Made by a program: the position numbers and the translations under genes. From assembly GCA_017590115.1 (NCBI GenBank), contig JAGGNK010007004.1, positions 9,980,418 to 10,044,417 of the forward strand: a DNA stretch of 64,000 bases, in the 5' to 3' direction. Source of the stretch: Montifringilla adamsi (taxonomy: Eukaryota > Chordata > Aves > Passeriformes > Passeridae). Of this stretch, positions 37,946 through 50,770 are shown one piece after another (position 1 is the stretch's first letter; the number at the start of each line of letters is the position of its first letter). The notes under the pieces are model-generated. The model saw nothing but the letters and a program-made list of their open reading frames with translations, searched no databases and was not told the origin of the DNA.

Positions 37946-40900
37946 TCTGAAGAAGATAAAATTTATAACTAAGAAATTACAGTCCCAGTTTTCAGATGAC
38001 TGACAACTTATACATGGAAAATATGCTGTAGAATATATATATATATAAATTTTCAAGAATTTAAACTTGTCCTTGTAAATAAACTTTTGATGTAGAAGAT
38101 CAAGTGTGATGTTTATGTATTAGCAAAGCAACATTTTGAGGAGTAAACACTTCTTTCAAACTCCTCATTTCATTGTTCTAGAGGATGCAGAAGAGTTCAT
38201 CCAGGGCAAAAACTTGGAAAAAGAATGCCAGCTGACCCAGTTACAGCTTTGGGATAAAACATCTAAATTTGCTTATCTATATAAACAAACACATGCACCT
38301 ATCTCTACAGAATTATAGACATAATGAAACACTGTGCAAGTGATTTCTGGTTTCTGCTAACCTTAGCTACCAACTTTAGCTTAGCATCTTCTTGATTAAC
38401 TATAGAAAAAAAGTAAGATGAATTTTCAAGGAATTTCTTTCTCCACTGTGGTGAATGAGTGCAAATGAACAACTAAGTGTAACTCTTGAAAATTCTAGTT
38501 TTCAGGCCTGGCTCTTAGGCAGTGGAAAAGAATGTCCTCTGAAAGTGTCAAATTTATCCTGCCGTATATATGATGAGCTATTTTAAATAACAGTGCTTCA
38601 TCTCCCTATTAGCACAAAATCTAGGACTGCAAAATCATAACAAGGCTTCTCATACAGCAATTTAGAACACCTTATCACTCATGTAACATCATGCTATAGA
38701 TTCAAAATTACAATCCCCTAGAGATAAATTTGTCACATCCTAATAAAAAAAAGCACCACAGTAAAGAAAAAATATGAAGAAGGCTGTTATATTTTGCACA
38801 TAAATTTCATTAAGCAAGGAGAAGTATTCTTCATTTTTAGCAAACTAAACTTACTTAACAATTTATTTCATTTCCAATGGAGCCTATCCATAGTAAAATG
38901 CACATTCAAAACTAGGGGAGGAAGAATAGAAGATGGAAAGAAAATACAGCAACTTCAGAAGCATTAAGGCTTCTACTGGAATGCCGTATTCAGATTTTGC
39001 ATCAGTCCATAAATGGTCTTGAAAGGAAAGTACCAAAGGGATGCAAAAATAACCACTGGTTGAAGAAACATGACATACAAGAAAACATGAAAAACTTCGG
39101 TTCTTTCAGCCTTGGATAAAAGATGGCAGAGTAAATGAAACACATAAAAAGACTGTTGCTTTCCATTAACTGCATTATCTGACAAGCAACTGATATCATT
39201 GAATCTACACAGCACAGATGAATTATGAAACATTTAGCAAAATATTACAGATATGCATAAACTTGAGTTCAAAATTCAAGATTCTGCACATTTGTTTTTA
39301 ATTCTTCAAGGAAAATGTTGAAATCTGCTTCTGGTGTAAATTTTGAAATCCTTTACGCACACAGCATTATGCAACATAATTCACTGGAAATTAGAAATAA
39401 TCTACTTATAAATTTCTTTTAAATGTTCCTCTGAACTGTAAATGTATGTGACACAGAAAGGTTTATTTTACATGTGACAAACAAGAGACTATTTCCTTTG
39501 TGCAAGACCAAGAGCTGAAATTTGAAGGAAGCATAGATTTCAGATTCATGCAGTACCCTTTCTATGGCTATATTATTTTAAGTTCTATCTCTGGAGCAAA
39601 TTCTCAGCAGAGACTCAGGGCTATGCACAGCCTGAAAAATGTTTGGGTCTCTAAAATAATTTTTTTTAAAAATGCATGGCTTTCATGACTTCTCTTTCAA
39701 TAACACAAAAACCAAGGCAAGTTCCCTACCTCCATAGCAATGGAGTTTATACATATTTATTACAGTGCTAGTGTGAAAATATTTACAGTTAGTAGGGCAG
39801 TTAATGGGGTATTTCACTGTTATATTGTTGTTTACTAGATAAAAAAAAATCTGATTTCTCCCCTTGGAATTCCACAGATGGAAAGCAGCCAAAAGAGAAA
39901 ATTTTTGTATAATACAGAATTAAGGAAAACCAGACGGGAAAGGAAAATCAAATATGTCGAGTGGAAACCTACAAATGAGAAAGCTTCAGCCTGCTCTGAG
40001 CAAGAAAGAGGAGCAGTGACACCAAGGAGAAAACAGACTGAAAAACTGAAGCACAGGGAACATTTGCCAGGGATGACTGACCAGGCTATCTCTAAAAAAA
40101 CTTATGCAGTGCACATTTGGTTTCTCTAAGCCTTGATTTTAACAAATTCTTTTTTGCTTCCTGGCTTTCAGCCCCTCCTTTTTATTCCTCTTCTAGCTCC
40201 CCCCACTCCTGTTTGCTCTTTAGCTTTACTTCTCTAACTTCTTGCAGCAATTTTAGCCTCAGCATATTCAATGAGCTTAGTTGAATTTGGCACTCACCTG
40301 AATGTTTAAGGTGACAGACAGAACCTTAAGGTTTGGAGAGAAGCTGCAGCTCCCTGACTTCAGTATAGCTGAGTGTATGACAGCTCAAATGTGATGCAAT
40401 TCTGACTAATGGAATAATACCACTCATATGTTATGTGCAGTAGACGACAGCAGCTCAAAATAATTCAATTATACATTCCTTATATTAGAAAACTAACAGT
40501 AATTCAGCTATAAGCCTGCCCAAAAGCTCCATCCAAAACAAAGTATGATCAGTTGAAACCCCTCGTATTAGTGGAGCCAAAGAACGATTTCAGGTTGAAT
40601 GGTGTTTGGTTTTGTTTGTTTTACTAGAAAGGCATAGAGCATGACTACTCTGTAAAGCAAATATTTTTACAGTCCATCAACCTTGTAACAGATAAGTAAA
40701 AAAACAAATTGGGGGAAAACATCTAAAATCCTTGTGAATGCATTCATGGCATTCAATTCAGAGAGAAATCAAATCAAGCTTTTCAGCTTTGATGTCTTGT
40801 TTTGAGACTGGTTAATCAAACAAATAGTGGTGCTCTGTACAATACCAGCTACAGGTTTAGCTCCTACATGTAACTGGTGAAGGCACTGTCAAAAGAAAAT

Positions 40901-41502
40901 TCCTGAGTCTGTGCACAAGAATAAACTGGAAACTTATCCTTCCCAACATTATGAAAAACACACTCACGATATGGCACTGAGCTTTAGAGTGCTAACATTC
41001 CAAGGCTCATGCACCAGGCAACATTCCTGTCAGCCAATTTTACATGCCAGATGTCTTAGAGGAAATGAGATCCTGGAAGGGAGAAACCAAGAGAAAAAAA
41101 TACTAGATTTATTTCATGAAAACATGATCAAGTTCTTTTAGTACAGAGAAAACTACAGACCAAATTCTGAAGGTCTTAAACTAAGGAAAAATCCCCCTAC
41201 AGTCAAGAAATTTACTGATTATAAATCATACATTTTGGCTCAATATGATTGGTGCAAGACCTGTAGTATCATGCAGTTAATGAAAATGTTATATGGATAA
41301 CATAACATTTCTCACAATCACTAAGCTCATAAACACATAGGGAATGGGAAGAAAAACGGATTTTAGGATTTTAACCATTAAGTTAACTGGGTTTCTAAGT
41401 GAAGCTGTATTTGATAAATGAAAACATTACCTAAAAGTTAATAATAAGAAGAGCACATGGGACCAACAAATAAGGTAGGAAAAAACCCCTCTATTTCCAT
41501 AG
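37946..41502. other. Intergenic DNA, no gene recognised
   Basis: AT-rich, with a (TA)n run at 38033-38048. A lysine/arginine-rich open frame of 83 codons at 39878-40129 follows an AG dinucleotide but has no recognisable domain, and I do not call it a gene. Confidence 0.7.
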
Positions 41503-41507
41503 CTAAT

Positions 41508-41822
41508 TGTCATGGATTGACTCTGGCACAGTGCCAGTGCCCCCATGAAAGGTGTATCCCCCAAAATGGTTACTGTGAGATGTGACCCAGGAACAGAACA
41601 AAGCAGGCTCTAACTTGGGAATGGAGGAAAAAGACAACACTTTATTAATTTACACAGACACAAAAGGGAAGGGAAAAAAAACTACACACACAACAATCCC
41701 CAATAGAACACTTTCAAAACACTCCTCCTCCTCCCCCCAGTCCTCTAACATTCAAATCCCCTCTAACATATTAATTCTCCCTCCAATCCCCTCCTTTCAC
41801 ACAAGCAGGTCAAACCATGACA
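41508..41822 (-). mobile_element. Solo LTR of an endogenous retrovirus (ERVL-like), with 5-bp target duplication
   Basis: The 315-bp element starts TGTCATGGATTGAC and ends GTCAAACCATGACA, a 14-bp terminal inverted repeat with one mismatch, and obeys the TG…CA rule. It is flanked on both sides by CTAAT (41503-41507 and 41823-41827), an exact 5-bp target-site duplication. A 5-bp duplication and the TGTCATGG end are typical of avian ERVL-type LTRs. TTTATT at 41641-41646 is an AATAAA on the - strand, suggesting the LTR lies in - orientation. No internal gag/pol/env sequence is present, so it is a solo LTR left by recombination. It is inserted right at the 3' tail of a CR1. Confidence 0.9.
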
Positions 41823-41825
41823 CTA

Positions 41826-42100
41826 ATCCTAGAATGATTTGGGTTGAAAGGGACCTTAAAGATGATCTGATTCCTGTCCAAGGGCAGGGATACCTTCCAC
41901 TAAACCAGGTAGATCAGGGCCCAATCCAACATGACATTGAACCCTTCCAGGCATGGGACATCCACAACTTCTCTGGACAACCTGTTCCAGTGCCTCACCA
42001 CTCTCACAGTGAAGAAGTTCTTCTGAACATCTAAATGGAATTCATGTCTCCTCACTTTCAAATCAATCTGAAAACCCAGTGAGGATATTGTATCACTCAC
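41826..42100 (-). mobile_element. CR1 LINE 3' fragment with ORF2 C-terminus
   Basis: The - strand encodes KNFFTVRVVRHWNRLSREVV, a clear CR1 ORF2 end. The + strand begins TCCTAGAATGATTTGGGTTG followed by AAAGGGACCTTAAAGATGAT. Its 3' tail lies directly against the target duplication of the solo LTR, so the LTR is younger than the CR1. This is one of the least diverged CR1 pieces in the window. Confidence 0.94.
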
Positions 42101-43344
42101 CCTAGTACTTGATTGATACTTTGATACATTTCAGAGTAAGGTGTTTTATTACTTATTTTTATATCCTGCTATTTCTATGAAATTATGATTATTTTAAGTC
42201 ATACTTCAATGAGGGAAAAAAGTGTTCTACTATTGATTTTTTTTTGCTGTTTTCATTTGTGTGTGTAAAATTTTGCAAGAAAGAGACTCTAAGCCTTTGA
42301 CACATTTCTGCAGGATGGGATTGTAAGATGCTTGACCAGAGGAACATGCCTCCAAGTAAGAAAGAACCTTAACAAGAGTAAAAAACCTTAACATTTAGCA
42401 CTTGTTACTCTGTGTAAGCCCCATGAAAAGAATGTTGCTGATCTATTTCATTTGAAGTCACATTTCTTTCTTGTCCCTCACTGACCTTTCTTGAAAGACA
42501 GTGTATAGAGAAGACTAGATGTTAGTGCAAATTTGCAACTGGAAAATATTTATTTTAGAAGTTACAAATTAATTCAGGGGAAATAAATTTTGAAGAAGGA
42601 AGGCTAATTAGGACTCTTGTGTTACTAAAAAAATAAGTTAGGAAAAAATATAGGTAGTTACTGTCAGTGGTTTTGCAATTCAGAAAGGTTAAATTGCATA
42701 TTTTTATTATTTATTTTCCAAGGTAATGCCGACATGCTGGAAAGAGCAGAGAGAGAAAATGCTTTTTGGCCATTTTGAGGGAGTGACGAACAGTCTGTCA
42801 AACAAAAGGAAATGATTGTATCAACAGGGTGAGCTAAGATAAGGTTTTTCTAGTGCTGTTTATGTGAAAGGACACACACCTCCTGATGGCAGAAATCAAA
42901 ATCCCTTTTGATTAAGAAATAAATGTACTTTAGTATTCCACAGTATTAATTACAACCACTGCACCTTAAATGTTACACAACTGCAGACACTTACTGTAAT
43001 TTTTTTCATTTTTTAAACTGTAATGAGACGCATTTGATTATTATTCACACTTTACACACTAAAATAACATGCAGAGGTCCTAAGAGATATTTTAATAGGG
43101 AGAGGGGAAGAACGTGATGATTTTAGGATCAGCATATCTATAATAAAATTATCAGGAATGACAAAAATACATCAATAAGGATTTGAGATAAACTATAGAA
43201 TTGTATTTAAAAATATTTAAAACATAGTTTCCTCATCTAAATAATTTCCAATTTTTAACATAGGAAGAAAGAGTGAGAGGAGCTAGGATCATTTATCCAT
43301 GAGAAAAAAGATTCAAGAGAGAATGTGTATAAATCTCAGATGCA
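42101..43344. other. Intergenic DNA, no gene recognised
   Basis: AT-rich, nothing recognisable. Confidence 0.65.
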
Positions 43345-43632
43345 GGGCACTACAGAAGACCGAGCCAGGCAATTTCCAATAGTAACCACTGAAAGTTAAA
43401 GAGGCAACATAATATAAAGGAAATTGGTCTCATATGTAGCAAAAACCCTTCTTAAATGTCAGAGAGTTGAACACCAGAACAGGCTGCCCAGAGAAGTTGT
43501 AAAGTCTTCACCCTTGGAGATGTTCAAGCCCACCTGCAAAGGGGCTTGACATCCAAAACACCGTGCTGTAGTTGATTCTGCTTTGAGTAAGGAGGTTGAT
43601 CCCATCCCACCTCAATGAGTCTATGCTTTTGT
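43345..43632 (+). mobile_element. CR1 LINE 3' fragment, + orientation
   Basis: Unlike most copies here, this one reads forward: CAATTTCCAATAGTAACCAC, ACACCAGAACAGGCTGCCCA, GAGAAGTTGTAAAGTCTTCA and CTTGGAGATGTTCAAGCCCA, ending near TGAGTCTATG. It has internal losses, including the segment that usually reads AGATGATCTCCAGAGG. Confidence 0.88.
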
Positions 43633-46600
43633 AACAAGAGAATAGAACAAATGAGGTTCCTTTAAAAATTATAGTTGCTAATTAGAAGTTATAGTAGCTA
43701 ATTAATTAATTTGAATTTATATTTACCAAAAGTGCAATAGAAGTATCGATACTTTATCAAGAAGTGGATAGGTGGACAAATCCCAACAGGAAAGTTTGCT
43801 GTGCCTCTTTCCAAAATGACCATCCTCACTCATTCTAAAAGAACTATGAAAGCAAGAATTATTTTTAATTTCTAGGTCTAACAAGTTGCACAGAGATGTC
43901 ATCTTACAGTACGTTCGAAGCAATTTTACTACATTTAATGGTGTTATTACACTATCTGCAATGGGTTTGCCTTAGCTAAATGAAGAATATGACAGAACAT
44001 TGAGGTAATCTAACATTCCTCTGTCCCATAAGGTCTCTATTACAGTTTCTTACCTATTTTAAAGCATTAACTTTTGACCATTTTGTATTTGAACTTCCCC
44101 AAGTTTATGCTGGATAATTATTAAAAAGAGGTTGCTTTTTAGATAAGACAGCAACTGCCTCTTCATGATACATATCTTGGTAGCTTTGCCATAAAAATGG
44201 AATCCTGCTCTAATGTAAGAACAAGTAAGCAAAGGAAATGTCAACAGCATGATGCCTTCTAAATGGGAATGCCCACATCTTTTTGGGTTCATTGTCAAAC
44301 TTCACAGAAATGTAGATGGGTAGCTATCAATTAAGCATGATTTCTAGGTGTTCAATATTGCAGAAGAATTGTAGCTGGCTAAAATGTGCCAAGATGTATC
44401 TTTAAAGGACATTTACTTGTGTTAGATCCATGTAAATCCTTGGAGTGAAGTATATCAAATGCAGACATTTTATGTCAACAACAAGATTTAAAGGCACCAA
44501 TATTATTTCTGGTATCCCTTGCAAAATAAAAGGTAACTATAAAGAAGAAAACTAAAACTATCAAAATAATGGAGGAATCATCAAAATTACAAGAAGAATA
44601 TTCCATTGCTTCAAAGAGGATGCTTCATATTTGTATTAACACACATTCCCACTGCGGATGAGCCTCTTCCAATAGTTTTTAACATCTTACTTGACCTACA
44701 TTTAAAACCAACATTGCAATACTCATATTCTCGTGTTTGCAAATTAATAAAATTCTCCTGCAAGTTTCTAGTCCAATGTCCTTGAAAGCACTTTGGTGAT
44801 GAAGAAAGCAGTAACCAGCTGCTGCTTCACAGATGCTGAAAAAGCATGGAACAAATGATACTGATTGTAATGATATGTTGCAAAAGCAATAGCAGTGGAG
44901 CACTTCTGTTGAAGACAGCCTTCCTGTTAAACAGAAGACCAAGCACAGACTCTTCCTCTTGTTCTGTTTAATATGACTGCTACAGATTGCAAATCTCTTA
45001 AAAAGCCAACAGGGTTTCTGACTAAAATTGAAAAGAAATTAGAAATCCTGCTAAGGGCCAAACAATATGATCTGAGACTCCAGTGTTAGTGGAAATTATA
45101 TTAAGCTTTCAGTTAGCTAGTAGGACATGGTAATCGCAATCAGACAATATCCAAGTACAGATTTCTTAAATTTAAGTTAATTTACTAAAGTTATTTTATT
45201 TTCCTTACCTTTTTGCTTGAGATTCTTTTTTACTGACAGCTACAAATCTTACTAACTTTTCTGTGTTCTAAAAGATATATTAATTTCTCTTAAAACATTA
45301 AAATATACAAGGCTATTTGATTGAAAATTGGAGGTTTTCTGCTGCCCAGAAAATACCAACATCAAAAAAACAAATTACAAAACAAAAAAAAACCCAAACC
45401 ACCAAACCAAAAAACCCAGGAAGATAAAAATCCAGGTAAGAACAATATAAATACCAATCAAGAATTAATTACACAGTATTTCAGTTTTTTAGTGAAGAAG
45501 TGTTCTTACAGACTGTTTGTCGGCCCAGACTAAAAACATAATTTGACATGGTGAAGAATGAAGTCATACTAAAACCTTGGAGGAAATACAAGATGTTAGC
45601 CACTTTAGGAGAACCAAGTAATTTAATCTCTTTGTCAAATTTTATGCACATGGAAATACTAACACTGACAATAATACTTAACATCTTTTAAAAAACATGA
45701 TTTACACTGACTCCTTCGTGAAGCCTTTCAAAATTTATTACTTTTGTACAACAAATGTAAACATGCAAAGGCTTTCTACCTAACTGACAGTTCTCTGAAG
45801 CAATATATAACAAACTGGGAATGGTGAGTTGTTAACAAACACAGATCTTATATTCTGTAAAAAAGAAAATGTACTTTTGGAATTGATTGAGTGGGTAGGT
45901 AAATCGTTCTATAGAAGAGAAATTCACTTTCCTTGGTGAGAGATGATTACAAAGTTTGTACCATCTCTGAATAGTCAAGGACCATTGGCAAAACTACAAA
46001 GAAACACATTTAATAACAAAAAGGGAGGGCAAAAAGTGTGAATAAGTGAACACTTATTTCAGGCAAACTCAAATACCAAGAACAAAATCATGTTACCAAA
46101 GGGCATGTAAAGAATTTATCTGCCTATCTCTTGGGCTCCTAGAACCCTAATACAAACTACAATAGGAATTTTTCATTTCTGCATGTATATTTAATGCAGT
46201 TGATATTGCACAAACATGATGGAATCAGCTACATGACTGAGCAACATCCTCACTGGGTCTAACCTATTCAAGAGGAATCAACCTGATAAGAAGGGAAGAG
46301 CAACATTTTCTGTCAAAAAAACCCCATTTTTGAGATTAGTGACAAACCTGACAGGTCGTCTTTTTAGAGCTTATTGGAGTCCAAGTTGCAGTTATTGTAG
46401 TAGTTGAATGCCAAATCAAGGAAAGAACTCCTCAACCTTGTTGTGACTGAGTTATGTCACAGCTGGGGCAGTTTCAATCTCTTAACACTTAATTCACCAA
46501 CTCTGATAACAGGTGAAGATCAGGGTGAACCTTTGGGGTGAAACTCTACTCTTTATCCCTGAGAGAAACATCATCTCTCTGTGCTGTCTGTGCCTGGTTT

Positions 46601-49600
46601 TGGATAGGTCAGTATTATATGAACCTCCCAAAATTAGATCAGTTTGGTGGTTCTGCAGGTATATTTCCATTATCAGCAAGGCCAAAGGTGCTGCCAGAGT
46701 TTGTAAAGACCTTGACAGGGGCAGGCAGAAACTGAGCCTTGATTTATAGTCTTTTAACTTTCTTCTGCCTCTTAGTATCAAGGATTGTATTAGGCCATCA
46801 CACTGTACTAGATACTCTTTGAGGGGTGGGTCACTTGACCTTATATTCCCCATTTCCTGACAAACTTTTTTTTTCCATTTGCTGATTGTATATGAGATGC
46901 AATAAAACTTCAGTGACCTCAAATAACTTTGCTTCTCTCAGGAAAATCCCATCTTGGTAGCTACATACACCCATGAGCTGAAGGGCTCCAAAGCACGAGC
47001 TCTTTCTTGCTGACTTAGTTGTTCACAGGGGGAAATTGTTTCCTAAATTCTAAAAGGAAAAAAGGCTGATTAAAAAAAAAAAAGAACTCTGTTTCTCAAA
47101 CCCATTACCTGCTTTCCATTATTTAATTGGCATTTCCATAGAATTCTTTTTCACATGTATTATAACTGCAGATCCTGCCTGGGGACCCCAACCCCCATGC
47201 TACCATCCAAAACCAGAGCATGCAGTAGAAGCAGCTGCTCTCAGCAGAACCAAAGAACTGGTCTGACAAAGTCATACACAGCAACTCTAAAAGAAACTTT
47301 CAAAGGTAGGGTTTTTTCCCTCATGATGGTCAATTTTAAAATATTTTAAAATACTTCCTCAGCTGCAAGTTCCTTAGTATATTTTCATAAAAGTCAAGAT
47401 TTCAATAACAAAATTTCACTCTACATACATATAGATATATATATACACACACAGGATTAATTATTACTGTATCTGGAATTGTTTGTTGCTTCAATCAATT
47501 CTTTAAATTTTAAGACATTTACTTAGAAAAGGTTATTATGGGCAGAGAAGACAGACCTCTAACGCCTGCATCAAAAATTTAAAAAGGAGGATGTAATGAG
47601 TCAGAATTATGAAATAATGCAAGGAACTAAATCTAGTAGTTGCGTCCACATTCTAACTAGAGTTATTTGAATCATTTTTGGCACAAAATATGGCTAAATA
47701 TATTATTCATTATTTGTCATAACTATGCATTTATCTGGAAAAGAGATATTAATGTCTCTGGCAGAAAAAAATTCAAAATCTCAGACAATTCTTCCCCTAC
47801 AATCTTCTTCAGTGTTTTTCCATCACACTGAAATCCACATTATTTCAAGAAAACAAATATATTATTCTACTAAGTACAAAATAGCCATACTCAGTGCAAA
47901 TGTCTGCTCTTCTGACTAGCCCTTTGTTGTTAAATAGGAAAAAAGTTTAGATCTCAACAAAAAAAGGGGTAAAGAAAATAAACCACTTACTTTCAATTAC
48001 CAAATTCAATAAATTTTTCATCATCATCGAATAAATAAAATGCTCATCTCTTTTGCTATCAAAATGCTACCATGACAAATAACAAACTTAAGTGATAAGA
48101 CACAAAAAAACAGTCCATGAAGAAAATTAATTTCATCACTGAGATCAAGTGGTCTCACAGTCATAAGTCACACTTAGAACCTATAAAAAAAACTAGTGTG
48201 GATTTTCTGTTTTTGCAGCTATTCATCTGAAAAACTCAGTATTTTAAGAATGCTTTTTTCCTTCTTAGACTTCTAGTAACTTTCTAGATTTTTGAGAGTC
48301 ATCCAAACTCACCAGTACATAGCAGCAACAAGTAGTTACAGAGATGTTCATACCCTTTCTTGTAAAAATAATATATTTAAAAGTCATAGTAACTTCAGTA
48401 GGAGTAATTATTTATGCTTCCAATTACTGTGAGTTTTCTCAAGTTCCAAAGACATATTTTTGGACTATACTTGAGCACTTTCAAACAAGATTTGGAGCCC
48501 AGTTTTGATCCAGTATAAATTTAGATTTAAGCAGCTCTAGCCTACCCAAGCTACACTGATTCAGGCTGATGTAGTAAAGGTTGTGTTTTTGGGGGTTGAG
48601 TCACAATTTTTGTTTTCCTGTTTAACAACTTAAAATAGTTTTGAAAATAAATCAGCACATAAGCATGTTTTAAGAGATGTCACAATAGGACAACTTCTTG
48701 TGTTTTAAGAGTCTAGGCTAAGGTAAAAAGGCTGACATATTCCTTATTTCATGCTCTATATGGCCTCAAGCACAAGAAATCTCCAGGAAAAAAAAAGAAC
48801 TAACCATGATAGTGTTATGAACACTGAGCAGAATAAAAGTTTGTGAAGTTTAGAGCAGAAAGAACTGAGAGGTTAAAATCAGTGTGGGGGATATCCTTTC
48901 AGTTTTTCACAAGACATGACTCTGAAATACATTCATATGTAACAGCTTTCAGTAAACAAAACTCTAGATGCAACTCTATCTAGATTCAAGATCCTGAACT
49001 ATCAGCTGCTAAATCAGGTTCACATCTATTTATACTGATTAATATATTATATATATTTATAATATAAATATTTTAATCTACAAGTATATATAAGTACTAT
49101 ATATATATGGAATATATTTATACTGAATTCTCCATCTAGAAAAAAATCATAATAGATGGGGCTGTTGCATCAATTTCACTGTAGCATAATCAAAACTTAC
49201 AACTTGGCCAAAAGAATTTTTATCTGTATTTGGCCAAAATATTACAACTTACTCAATTTACAAAAACTATATTTCCATGGGATGGACCCTAACTTTTTTA
49301 TTGTTTTTTGCTCCCTATAAAAGAAATCACAGTCTTTCACTTCACTTCCAAATTAATGCTTGCTTTGTTTTAAATACTCTCATGTGAAAAACTATATACA
49401 TAGTGAATTCTAGGGAAAGACCTGTGTACATCAGAAAGCTGACGTTACACTTCTCATATTCCCAGTAAAGGCTGCCTAAAAAAGCAAACAGTAAGTCAGA
49501 AATGGAGGTATGCCCAGTCTCCTTAAAATGGTACCTTGCCACATAAAGGAACTCAGGGTTAACTGGGGACTAACTTTATTTAACCACCTGCCAATATTGC

Positions 49601-50494
49601 CACCATGATCATACCAGTCCATTTAGCCCATTAAAGCAACAGAAAATGGAAAAGTGGACTCTGACACAGCAGCAGCAGAGGCATCGTTTGATCCTATTTA
49701 CTATGGCAACACATGACAACTTTGACTTGCAACCCAGCCCAGCAGCAGATGTGCATTTATCACCAACCTAAAGCCATATTCAAGGTATAGGGCTGAACTG
49801 TGGGGGGAAGGTGACAGTTCTGCTGCCTGTGCTGTGCCTGTTCAAGGACAGAGGAAAAGTTTCAGAACTGACTCAGTACCTTTTACCAGCATTAAATTCA
49901 TATTTGGAAAAAACAAGACATAAAAAGGCAATGACTATAATACACTAAATGAGAGGCAGTACTCTAGGCCAACTATTATTATTTTTGCCTTCAGGCTGCA
50001 ATTCTTTATGCCACTAAGCTTCTGGTGACTCACACCACCATATTGTACCAACAATGCTCTCAAAATGCAAATTGCTAATGATTCTTTTAGCCCAATACAA
50101 ACCTAGGAAACAAGTGCAAGTCAATGCAGTATTTCCAGCAGTGCTATAAACATCTTTACACAATAGTTTAAGCTAATGGCACTCTAAGTTTTCTCATGCC
50201 TAAAGCTATTGTCATACTGAATAGCTATGATATTATCTTTGGAAAAGAGCATTAGCATTCTTTCAAGAGGCACACTGCTTCACAGAGTTAACATACCTTT
50301 TATATACCTGAATGGGTATCAGTAGAACACAACAAATGCTTTCCCTTTCTAAATAGATTTCTATTATTTTTAAGACCCAACCTTTTTAAAGTATTTGCCT
50401 TATTGTGAGCAACAATTTCTGAGAAATCAGCCTGTACACTGATACCTGTTGAACTGGGAATAAACACGAGGAATTAAGAGATCTGTGTGCAGTT
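43633..50494. other. Intergenic DNA, no gene recognised
   Basis: AT-rich. It holds a two-copy 20-bp tandem repeat near 43667-43707 (TTATAGTTGCTAATTAGAAG and a variant), an A/C-rich tract at 45362-45420, a TA/CA tract at 47425-47453, and a very AT-rich patch at 49035-49125. An open frame of 142 codons on the - strand (46494-46922) has no recognisable family. Confidence 0.7.
49035..49125. repeat. AT-rich low-complexity patch
   Basis: Runs such as TAATATATTATATATATTTA and ACTATATATATATGG. Confidence 0.8.
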
Positions 50495-50770
50495 GCAGGA
50501 CCATGATATTGCTATGCTCATGGAGGCATGGTATGATGGCTCATACATCCACAGTGTTGAAACAGACTCTTTACAAAGGACAAGCCATGAAGATGAGGCA
50601 GTGGAGATGTCCTTTATGTGACAGAACATTTGGAATGCATGGAGGCAACCGAGAGCATTAAAGGGCAGCCCAGTGTGGGTGACATTACACTGGATGTCTG
50701 CGCCAGGCTACCTGGCAAGGAGAAACAAGCACATGAGACCTTCTGCTGACAGCTAGAACAAGAACTCTGT
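50495..50770 (+). mobile_element. CR1 LINE ORF2 fragment, endonuclease region
   Basis: GGACCATGATATTGCTATGC, ATGGAGGCATGGTATGATGG and CTCATACATCCACAGTGTTG parallel the CR1 endonuclease stretch that reads HDIVAITETWWDGSHDWS. Further on, TTAAAGGGCAGCCCAGTGTG and GGTGACATTACACTGGATGT, then TGCGCCAGGCTACCTGGCAA, follow the same region's consensus (GDI…GVCYRPP). All frames are broken. It is an internal piece without a CR1 3' tail, so it is older or rearranged. Confidence 0.75.

Noticed and set aside
39878..40129. Basic 83-codon open frame preceded by a CACAG-like acceptor
   Set aside because: The composition (K, R, E, T) reflects A/G-rich DNA. There is no domain, no upstream exon and no donor pattern to support it.
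41582..42034. 150-codon + strand open frame
   Set aside because: It runs across the solo LTR and then antisense through a CR1, so it is a composite of two unrelated repeats, not a gene.
46494..46922. 142-codon - strand open frame
   Set aside because: No recognisable domain, and overlapping + frames of similar quality exist. It is treated as a chance frame in a higher-GC patch.
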